Assembly (NCBI GenBank): GCA_964610115.1
Contig: CAZSUW010000067.1
Location: 1-12,695 of the forward strand
Direction: 5' to 3'
From: Litorimonas sp964610115
GTDB lineage: Bacteria; Pseudomonadota; Alphaproteobacteria; Caulobacterales; Maricaulaceae
Length of the DNA: 12,695 bases
The notes under the pieces: generated by a model
The model's database searches: none
What the model was told of the DNA's origin: nothing
The model's input: the letters and a program-made list of their open reading frames with translations, nothing else
Translations under genes and position numbers: made by a program
In this document: positions 1-5,628 of the stretch, piece by piece
How the letters are laid out: the number at the start of each line of letters is the position of its first letter
Numbering within the stretch: the stretch's first letter is position 1

Positions 1-76
1 CGGGGTGCTGTGGGCCGAAATTGATCGTGAAACGACGATCCTGTTCGTCAGTGACTAAGGCTTCAGTTGTCGCCAT
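1..76 (-). CDS. nuoD: NADH-quinone oxidoreductase subunit D, N-terminal fragment
   Basis: Only the first 25 codons lie in the window; the gene runs off the left edge. They end in the FGPQHP motif, which opens the conserved domain of the 49-kDa/NuoD subunit of complex I. NuoD belongs to the cytoplasmic peripheral arm and, with NuoB, lines the quinone-binding cavity near cluster N2. The start codon overlaps the stop of the upstream small gene by one base (TAATG), and a GAGG element about 9 bases upstream can serve as ribosome binding site. This start is supported by the coupling and by the short variable N-terminus usual in the family. Identification rests on the motif plus position after nuoA, nuoB and nuoC. 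Confidence 0.9.
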   Translation of the reverse strand, partial: MATTEALVTDEQDRRFTINFGPQHP

Positions 77-90
77 TATTCCGCCGCCTC
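74..90. repeat. 17-base direct repeat, copy 1 (gene x / nuoD junction)
   Basis: On the coding (minus) strand this reads GAGGCGGCGGAATAATG. It encodes the last residues E-A-A-E and the stop of the small gene, and also contains the nuoD start codon and its probable GAGG ribosome binding site. It matches copy 2 (517-533) at 16 of 17 positions, including an unbroken run of 13. Confidence 0.85.
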
Positions 91-522
91 CAAAAACGCA
101 TAGGCCACATCTTCAATCGCCAGGCATTCGCGCACCTCAGCTTTAACCGCTTCGAGGAGATTGTCGGATGCGCCGAACGCTTTTCGTCCGAAGTAATTAC
201 GGCGCTCATATTGGCTATCGATACGATTTGCGTTGCGCCCACGCTTTTCCACCTGCCAAACCAATATCCGACGCCAATGCGCCCGGTGGTCGTCGATCTT
301 GATAGCGATATAGTTGTCGTTCTGCCCTGGCACAGTCACTTGCGGACTGCGGATGACCTCGACCAATGTCTCCAATGAATACTCACAATCCGCAATGCGC
401 TCCAGCGACAAGCCATCAAACCCTTGGGTTTCTGCCGCAAAGAGATCCGGTGTTGAGGCCAACGCGGTTGGTGCGAACGAGAAGGCCGTTAAGACAGCGA
501 TGGCAGCAAGTTTTTTCATCAT
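76..522 (-). CDS. Small secreted protein of unknown function inserted between nuoC and nuoD
   Basis: I do not recognise a family. The 148-residue product starts with a clear Sec signal peptide: a KK-containing n-region, a hydrophobic stretch to about residue 18, and a likely cleavage site after A-L-A near residue 22. That leaves a mature protein of about 126 residues in the periplasm. The mature part has two cysteines (C46 and C133), which could form a disulfide, and a basic stretch around residues 80-113 rich in arginine. The gene overlaps nuoC by ATGA and nuoD by one base, so it is co-transcribed and probably translationally coupled with complex I genes. The second ATG (519) is an equally good start, because it sits in the same place relative to the repeated GAGG as the nuoD ATG. 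NuoC and NuoD are cytoplasmic, so an exported neighbour is unexpected. Sure of the gene, unsure of its role. Confidence 0.8.
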   Translation of the reverse strand: MMKKLAAIAVLTAFSFAPTALASTPDLFAAETQGFDGLSLERIADCEYSLETLVEVIRSPQVTVPGQNDNYIAIKIDDHRAHWRRILVWQVEKRGRNANRIDSQYERRNYFGRKAFGASDNLLEAVKAEVRECLAIEDVAYAFLEAAE

Positions 523-533
523 TCCGCCGCCTC
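517..533. repeat. 17-base direct repeat, copy 2 (nuoC / gene x junction)
   Basis: On the coding (minus) strand this reads GAGGCGGCGGAATGATG. It encodes the final E-A-A-E and the TGA stop of nuoC and contains both candidate start codons of the small downstream gene. The repeat is in the same reading phase as copy 1, so both upstream proteins end in the same four residues. The two copies are 443 bases apart and bracket the small gene exactly. Confidence 0.85.
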
Positions 534-1124
534 ACTCTTCTCATCACCCGGCAGGACATATTTCGCACCTTCCCATGGGCTCAGGAAATCAAAGCTCCGA
601 TATTCTTGCTGCAGAACGACGGGTTCGTAGACGACTTCCTTGCGCTCGTCATCATAGCGCACTTCGACATAGCCGGTCAGCGGGAAGTCTTTGCGTAGCG
701 GATAACCCTCAAAACCATAATCGGTCAGGATGCGGCGCAGGTCTGGATGTTGATCGAAAATAATCCCGTACATGTCGAACGCTTCGCGCTCATACCAATC
801 GGCATTGGGAAACAGCGAGACGATGGACATGACGGGTGTCTCTTCATCCGTCGTGCATTTCACACGGATGCGTGCGTTATGCGCCATAGAGAGGAAGTGA
901 TAGACCACATCGAACCGGCGGGCGCGGGACGGATAATCCACACCGCAAAGGTCAATCAACTGATTGAATTTACAGATCGGATCGTCGCGCAAAAACGCAA
1001 TGACGTTGAGGATATCCGCACGGCGCACTTCTAAGGTCAGCTCGCCATGTGCTTCGACCATAGCTGTGACAGCCTCGTCATGATGCGCGCTGATATGGTC
1101 CTTAATGTCAGCGAAGTCTGTCAT
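519..1124 (-). CDS. nuoC: NADH-quinone oxidoreductase subunit C (30-kDa)
   Basis: This 201-residue protein is the 30-kDa subunit of respiratory complex I, located in the cytoplasmic peripheral arm beside NuoD. The family signature is visible as EREAFDMYGI (residues about 112-121), followed by the conserved YGFEGYPLRKDFPLTG block (about 136-151). Length is typical of alphaproteobacterial NuoC, and it is not fused to NuoD as it is in E. coli. The start overlaps the nuoB stop by ATGA, and the stop overlaps the next gene's start by ATGA, so all are translationally coupled. The last residues, E-A-A-E, lie in a direct repeat shared with the end of the following small gene. Confidence 0.97.
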   Translation of the reverse strand: MTDFADIKDHISAHHDEAVTAMVEAHGELTLEVRRADILNVIAFLRDDPICKFNQLIDLCGVDYPSRARRFDVVYHFLSMAHNARIRVKCTTDEETPVMSIVSLFPNADWYEREAFDMYGIIFDQHPDLRRILTDYGFEGYPLRKDFPLTGYVEVRYDDERKEVVYEPVVLQQEYRSFDFLSPWEGAKYVLPGDEKSEAAE

Positions 1125-1699
1125 CGAATGATATTCCCCTCGCGACGGATTTTGCGTTGCAGCTGTAAGATACCGTAGATCAGACCTTCTGCGGTCGGCG
1201 GACAGCCCGGCACATAAACATCTACCGGCACGATCCGGTCACAACCGCGCACCACGCTATAGCTATAGTGATAATAGCCGCCGCCATTCGCGCAGGACCC
1301 CATAGAGATCACATAGCGCGGGTTGGGCATTTGATCATAAACTTTGCGAAGAGCCGGCGCCATTTTGTTGGTCAGCGTACCCGCCACGATCATCACGTCA
1401 GACTGCCGTGGGGAGGCGCGCGGCGCAAAGCCAAACCGTTCGAGATCATAGCGCGGCATTGAGGCTTGCATCATCTCCACAGCGCAACAGGCCAAGCCAA
1501 AGGTCATCCACATGAGCGAACCTGTTCGCGCCCAGGTGATCAAATCGTCAGATGCAGCCGTGATAAAACCCTTATCCGCCAATTGATCGGATAAACCGTC
1601 AAAGCCTGCATCATGTAGGCGCGGGTCATAATTGGGATCACCCAAATCGCGGGCCGCTGAACCAAAAGCGGGTTGGTCAGGTGTTAGAATATTCGCCAT
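1121..1699 (-). CDS. nuoB: NADH-quinone oxidoreductase subunit B (20-kDa, cluster N2)
   Basis: NuoB (192 residues) carries the terminal 4Fe-4S cluster N2, which passes electrons to ubiquinone. The four cluster ligands are all visible: adjacent C71-C72 in GLACCAVE, C136 in GSCANGGG and C166 in VPGCPPTAEG. The core is very highly conserved, while the first 45 or so residues form the variable extension common in alphaproteobacteria. It follows nuoA by 23 bases with a strong AGGAG ribosome binding site a few bases upstream of the ATG, and its TGA overlaps the nuoC start. Nothing looks abnormal. Confidence 0.98.
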   Translation of the reverse strand: MANILTPDQPAFGSAARDLGDPNYDPRLHDAGFDGLSDQLADKGFITAASDDLITWARTGSLMWMTFGLACCAVEMMQASMPRYDLERFGFAPRASPRQSDVMIVAGTLTNKMAPALRKVYDQMPNPRYVISMGSCANGGGYYHYSYSVVRGCDRIVPVDVYVPGCPPTAEGLIYGILQLQRKIRREGNIIR

Positions 1700-1722
1700 G
1701 ATAAACTCCTAATCCCCTGCCC

Positions 1723-2088
1723 TTATTCCCAATCCAGCGCACCGATCTTCCACGCATAGGCAAGCCCCGCGAAGAGCTCGAGCAGGAAGATCGCCATAAT
1801 GGTCCAGCCATAAACGCCGACAACATCGAGGCTCACGGCAATCGGGAAGAGAAAAGCCACTTCAATATCGAAAATGATGAAGAGAATAGCCACGAGATAG
1901 AACCGCACATCGAACTTCATGCGGCTATCGTCAAAGGCCTCAAAGCCACACTCATAGGTCGACACTTTTTCAGCGTCTGGGTCCGCCGGGGCCACAATGG
2001 TCGGAACGAGTAGAAAAGCGACTGATAAGGCCAGTGCGATGCCGAACAAAAACACCATCGGCAGATATTCGATTAGGAAGTCTTGCAT
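1723..2088 (-). CDS. nuoA: NADH-quinone oxidoreductase subunit A
   Basis: NuoA is a small inner-membrane subunit of complex I at the junction of the membrane and peripheral arms. The 121-residue product shows the expected three transmembrane helices (roughly residues 8-30, 64-84 and 90-112). It also has the conserved loop after helix 1 containing YECGFEAFDDSR, whose cysteine is the well-known exposed residue near the quinone site, and then RFYLVAILFIIFDIEVAFLFP. It is the first gene of the nuo operon, with a GAGG element 5 or so bases before the ATG. Length and sequence are normal for alphaproteobacteria. Confidence 0.98.
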   Translation of the reverse strand: MQDFLIEYLPMVFLFGIALALSVAFLLVPTIVAPADPDAEKVSTYECGFEAFDDSRMKFDVRFYLVAILFIIFDIEVAFLFPIAVSLDVVGVYGWTIMAIFLLELFAGLAYAWKIGALDWE

Positions 2089-2154
2089 GACACCTCAGTC
2101 GTGTTGTCGGTCAGCCGCTTCAACATGTGACGAGGACCAACCGGAATCGCGCGA

Positions 2155-2183
2155 TACCTAAAGAGAGGACGTTCGGATTGCAA
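2155..2183 (-). promoter_or_regulatory. Weak candidate sigma-70-type promoter for the nuo operon
   Basis: On the minus strand, TTGCAA (2178-2183) is followed after 17 bases by TAGGTA (2155-2160), about 66 bases before the nuoA start. Spacing is ideal and the -35 matches four of six consensus bases, but the -10 is poor. The 2089-2255 gap must carry the nuo promoter unless it reads through from the upstream gene. This is only the best candidate by eye. Confidence 0.25.
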
Positions 2184-2228
2184 CGCGGTAATCTGCGCAA
2201 ATATGCGGTTCACCTATGCGGCGATTTG

Positions 2229-2245
2229 TTGCGAATGGGTCGCAA
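2229..2245. promoter_or_regulatory. Inverted repeat between ycgN-like gene and nuoA
   Basis: TTGCGA and TCGCAA form a perfect 6-base dyad around a 5-base centre. It lies 10 bases past the end of the ycgN-like gene and about 140 bases upstream of nuoA. No T-run follows on the minus strand, so an intrinsic terminator is unlikely; an operator for nuo transcription is possible. A dyad this short could also be chance. Confidence 0.3.
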
Positions 2246-2255
2246 TTACAAAGCG

Positions 2256-2729
2256 TTAGCCGCCATCATGGTCCGGCTCTCCGGGCCAGACCGTTATGCG
2301 GGTGAGAAGCCCGGCATCAGAGACATCCTTTTCAGAAATAGTCGCACCTTGAACGCTCATGCCGGCACGATGGATACTGTTCCCATCCCCACTGACAAGA
2401 TGATGCCATTCGGGCAAGTCTTTACCTTCATTTAAAAGTCGGTAGGCGCAGGTTTGCGGCATCCACTGCAATTTTGCGATCGAGCCTGGTGTAAGCTTCA
2501 CACAGTCAGGCACATGTTGTTTCCGGTTCACATAGTCGCGGCAGCGGCACGTCTCATTATTGAAAAGCTTACAATGCACATCCGTCAGAAGAATGTCGCC
2601 CGTATCCTCATCTTCGAGACTGATCAAACAGCACTTCCCACATCCATCACAAACGCTCTCCCACTCAGACGGACTCATTTCTGACAAAGTTTTGGTCTTC
2701 CAGAACGGTGTTTTGTCGAGTGGGGGCAT
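2256..2729 (-). CDS. ycgN: YcgN/UPF0260 family cysteine-cluster protein
   Basis: This 157-residue cytoplasmic protein matches the YcgN (UPF0260) branch of the YkgJ-type CxxCxxCC families, thought to bind zinc or an iron-sulfur cluster; the function is not established. The signature is complete: FWKTKTLSEMS near residue 9, CDGCGKCCL with C27, C30, C33 and C34, DEDTGDI near 40, then C53, C61, C63 and C76 (VPDCVKL), C94 (TCAYRLL) and the EGKDLPEWHHLVSGD block. The start is firm because the conserved FW motif lies only eight residues inside. Its start codon is 7 bases from that of the divergent penicillin-binding protein, so its promoter must lie within that gene's 5' end. No good ribosome binding site is visible. 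Confidence 0.92.
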   Translation of the reverse strand: MPPLDKTPFWKTKTLSEMSPSEWESVCDGCGKCCLISLEDEDTGDILLTDVHCKLFNNETCRCRDYVNRKQHVPDCVKLTPGSIAKLQWMPQTCAYRLLNEGKDLPEWHHLVSGDGNSIHRAGMSVQGATISEKDVSDAGLLTRITVWPGEPDHDGG

Positions 2730-2736
2730 GATTTGA

Positions 2737-4752
2737 ATGATTGAAGCCGATGACCAAACGCGGTTAAGCGATGCTATGGCGACCTATCGGGCCGACATCA
2801 ATGTAGAGCAGCAGCGCGGACGGCGCAGGAAATCGACGTGGGTGCTTGCAACCTTGCTTGTTTTCACGGCCTTTTGCACCACGGCTTTTTTCCTCGGTCG
2901 CAACTATATGCTCGACGGTCTTCCTGACCTGCCAGATAAACAGACGATGTGGCAGTTCAATGTGGTCGAAACAATCACAGTGCTGGACGAAAACGGTCGT
3001 ATGCTGGGCCACCGTGGGCCTTGGTTAGGTCGCCCGCTAAAGCTCGACGAAATGCCAGCTCACTTGCCCAATGCTGTGCTGGCGATTGAAGATGAGCGCT
3101 TCTTTGAACATGAGGGCGTAGATAACCGCGCTATTATGCGCGCCATGGTCAACAATTTCCGCGAAGGCGAACGCGGTCAAGGCGGTTCCACCCTCACCCA
3201 ACAGCTCGTCAAGACGATGTTACTGACGCCTGAAAAAACCTATCGCCGAAAAGTTCAAGAAGCGATCTTGGCGCGTGACATGGAAGCGGTGCTGTCTAAG
3301 CCCGAAATCCTCGAACTTTATATGAACCGGATCAGTCTCGGCCCACAAATTTTTGGGGTCGAAGCCGCCGCGCAACGATTTTTTGGCAAAAGTGCCGCCG
3401 ACGTTAGTTTGGCCGAAGCCGCCATGATCGCCGGATTGGCGCAAGCACCGTCCAGGTATAATCCGCAGCGCCATTATGAGACAGCCTTAAGACGCTCCCA
3501 AACTGTGCTATCGCGGATGATTGCCAATGGGATGATTACTGAGGCGCAACGGGCGGAAGCGATCGCCAACCCGCCAGAGATTGTCGACACCGCCAATGAC
3601 GTTATCGACGCCAATATCATGGGTTACGCCTTCGACTTTATTACGAAAGAAGCCCAACAACGCGCAGGCTTGAAGCATAAAGACCTCGTCGTCACCGTCA
3701 CACTTAATGCGGAAATGATGGCGGCAGGCCATGATGCTCTGTCAAATACTTTGGAAAAATCGGGACAATCCAAGAAGGCCTCGGAAGGCTCACTGGTTGC
3801 TATCGACAACAAAACCGGGGCCGTCTTGGCCATGATTGGTGGCCGTGATTATGCGAATAATCAGTTCAATCGTGCTGTTCAAGCCCAGCGCCAGCCCGGC
3901 TCTAGCTTTAAAGCCTTCGTCTATGCTGCCGCTTTGCAAGAAGGGTTTACGCCCGCGACGGTCCGCGTTGATCAGCCGACCAATATTGGCGGCTGGGAGC
4001 CTGAAAATTATACGGAACGTTATCGTGGTCCCATGACAGTACGCGAAGCGCTAAAACTGTCCATCAATACGGTTGCAGCGCAGATCGGCTCCGAAATCGG
4101 GCCCAGCCGTGTTGCGCAAATCGCCAATCAATTCGGCATCCAATCGACCATGCGGCCAGAACTTTCCCTGTCTTTGGGAAGCTCTGAAGTGAACCTCCTC
4201 GAGCTTACGGGCGCCTATACGGTTTTTGCCAATGAAGGACTGCGTCGGCGTCCGCACATGATTACGCGAATTGAAAACACATCCGGTGACCCGATTTACA
4301 CCTATAGACCGTCTGAACCCACACGGGTCTATCCCCTACCCTATGCACGTCAAATGACATCTATGCTGCGCGACACTGTGGAGACTGGGACGGCTTATGG
4401 GGCAAAGCTTGGGCGACGGCCCGCGGCAGGAAAAACGGGTACATCGCAAGATTACCGTGATGCTTGGTTCATCGGCTTCACCAATCAAATCACGACTGGG
4501 GTGTGGATTGGCAATGACGATAACAGCCCAATGCGCAATGTCACGGGCGGCCTTTTGCCTGCGGATACATGGAAAGCCTTCATGTTAGCGGCGCATAAGG
4601 GCAAATCTGTCGAACCGCTCGCCGCGCCTGATCCGCTCATAGATGACGAAATGGCTCAACAGATCACAGCCTATTATGAAGGTCTCGCCCTCGCCATGAC
4701 GCAAGAGCGTGATCTCGCCGCAGGCGTCGGGGGCGCATCAGCCGGACGTTAG
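2737..4752 (+). CDS. Class A penicillin-binding protein (bifunctional glycosyltransferase/transpeptidase, PBP1A-like)
   Basis: This 671-residue inner-membrane enzyme polymerises lipid II into glycan strands and cross-links the peptides on the periplasmic side. A short cytoplasmic tail with an RGRRRK stop-transfer patch precedes one transmembrane helix (about 33-53). The GT51 domain follows, with catalytic E118 in EDERFFEHEG, GGSTLTQQ (149-156), RRKVQE (170-175) and KPEILELYMN (188-197). The transpeptidase domain has SSFK (catalytic S389 and K392), SIN (442-444) and KTGTS (566-570). All catalytic motifs are intact. It lacks the large inserted OB domain of some PBP1A proteins and is somewhat short for that group, closer to compact alphaproteobacterial PBP1 enzymes. 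M1 has only a distant G-rich element as ribosome site; ATG at 2776 (M14) is an alternative start that would widen the gap to ycgN. Confidence 0.95.
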   Translation: MIEADDQTRLSDAMATYRADINVEQQRGRRRKSTWVLATLLVFTAFCTTAFFLGRNYMLDGLPDLPDKQTMWQFNVVETITVLDENGRMLGHRGPWLGRPLKLDEMPAHLPNAVLAIEDERFFEHEGVDNRAIMRAMVNNFREGERGQGGSTLTQQLVKTMLLTPEKTYRRKVQEAILARDMEAVLSKPEILELYMNRISLGPQIFGVEAAAQRFFGKSAADVSLAEAAMIAGLAQAPSRYNPQRHYETALRRSQTVLSRMIANGMITEAQRAEAIANPPEIVDTANDVIDANIMGYAFDFITKEAQQRAGLKHKDLVVTVTLNAEMMAAGHDALSNTLEKSGQSKKASEGSLVAIDNKTGAVLAMIGGRDYANNQFNRAVQAQRQPGSSFKAFVYAAALQEGFTPATVRVDQPTNIGGWEPENYTERYRGPMTVREALKLSINTVAAQIGSEIGPSRVAQIANQFGIQSTMRPELSLSLGSSEVNLLELTGAYTVFANEGLRRRPHMITRIENTSGDPIYTYRPSEPTRVYPLPYARQMTSMLRDTVETGTAYGAKLGRRPAAGKTGTSQDYRDAWFIGFTNQITTGVWIGNDDNSPMRNVTGGLLPADTWKAFMLAAHKGKSVEPLAAPDPLIDDEMAQQITAYYEGLALAMTQERDLAAGVGGASAGR

Positions 4753-4872
4753 CTTTATTTCGTGACGAGAAACCTCGAAATGGCCAAAGCCTTGTTAAAC
4801 CTTAATCTTGCTTTCAACGCTTCGTAAGGGTTTTCAGTGTTTCTTCCCCATCGGGAACGATGTTACTTATTT
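4753..4872. other. Intergenic spacer between PBP and PAN-CAP gene
   Basis: This 120-base gap contains a modest imperfect hairpin (ATTTCG at 4757-4762 with CGAAAT at 4776-4781, or an inner CGAG/CTCG with a 4-base loop). It has no T-run, so it is a poor terminator. A TTAA-ACC-TTAA motif lies at 4795-4805. No convincing promoter or small gene was seen. Confidence 0.4.
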
Positions 4873-5586
4873 ATGAAGATTGATATGCGCTTCGGGTCAT
4901 TCGCCATACTGACATTTATGGGTCTATCGCTCTCTGCCCTAACGGCATCAGCGAACCCCGCTGAAACGGTTATATTTTCATCCGAACGCTTAGTCGAGCC
5001 AGATGATGGCACGTACAAAAAAGTCCCGGTCCAATCGACGGATGAATGCGCGGCGCTTTGCAAGGCCGACCTGAAATGCCGCGGCGCGGTCACATATCAG
5101 CCAGACGTCACAAAGCCCGAGGCGATTTGTCGTTTGAACAATGGATTTGGGGCCAATCCCGTCTTCCCGCAAACCCCTCCAGAACCCCTTGATCACGAAG
5201 CCGCAGTCAGAGATCTCAATGCTTATCGCGCATCTCACGGCCTCTCCCCGGTGCGATTGGACATAAAACTAAATACAGCCTCAGAGATCCACGCAGCTGA
5301 CCTCGCCCAAGCCGGTATCATTAGCCATGAAGGGACAGATGGCTCCACACATGGAGATCGCGTTCACCGCGTGGGCTATAACTTCGTAATCGCCGGAGAG
5401 AACGTCGCGACGGGTCAGCGAAGTTGGGAAGACGTCTTTCAAGCCTGGAAAGACAGCCCAGGTCACAACGCCAATCTGCTGCGAGAAGATGTGTCAGATT
5501 TTGGGATAGCCCTCGTTTTCGAACCTAAAACGACCTATTCAACCTATTGGGCTATGCTTGTCGCAACCCCGATGGAGGACGAGTAA
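4873..5586 (+). CDS. Secreted PAN/Apple-like plus CAP (SCP/PR-1) domain protein
   Basis: A signal peptide (hydrophobic residues about 8-25, cleavage near A-S-A at 27) exports this 237-residue protein. Residues about 30-95 look like a PAN/Apple module with four cysteines (C59, C63, C69, C86) in the pattern CxxxC...C...C. Residues about 105-235 form a CAP domain with the cavity residues H140, H152 (in ISHEG), E176 (in AGENVA) and H198 (in SPGHNANLL), and with a DG-S/DR-GY block between. Bacterial CAP proteins are extracytoplasmic and mostly of unknown activity; PAN modules bind protein or carbohydrate. Start choice is uncertain: GTG at 4837 has a better AAGGG ribosome site but adds 12 non-signal-like residues, while ATG 4873 or 4885 gives a normal signal peptide. 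It is convergent with the GH10 gene, 42 bases away, with no clear terminator between. Confidence 0.85.
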   Translation: MKIDMRFGSFAILTFMGLSLSALTASANPAETVIFSSERLVEPDDGTYKKVPVQSTDECAALCKADLKCRGAVTYQPDVTKPEAICRLNNGFGANPVFPQTPPEPLDHEAAVRDLNAYRASHGLSPVRLDIKLNTASEIHAADLAQAGIISHEGTDGSTHGDRVHRVGYNFVIAGENVATGQRSWEDVFQAWKDSPGHNANLLREDVSDFGIALVFEPKTTYSTYWAMLVATPMEDE

Positions 5587-5628
5587 TAACAAGCCGCCAG
5601 AGGCAAACGAAGATTGGCTTCAAGCTCA

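Noticed and set aside
2229..2245. Inverted repeat read as terminator of the ycgN-like gene
   Set aside because: The stem is only 6 bases and is not followed by a T-run on the minus strand; kept only as a possible operator.
4795..4805. TTAA-N3-TTAA resembling a CtrA site upstream of the PAN-CAP gene
   Set aside because: The alphaproteobacterial CtrA motif needs a 7-base spacer (TTAA-N7-TTAA); here it is 3, so the match is probably chance.
5587..5628. Possible bidirectional terminator between the convergent PAN-CAP and GH10 genes
   Set aside because: Only a 5-base stem (AAGCC/GGCTT) with a 20-base loop and no T-run on either strand; too weak to call.
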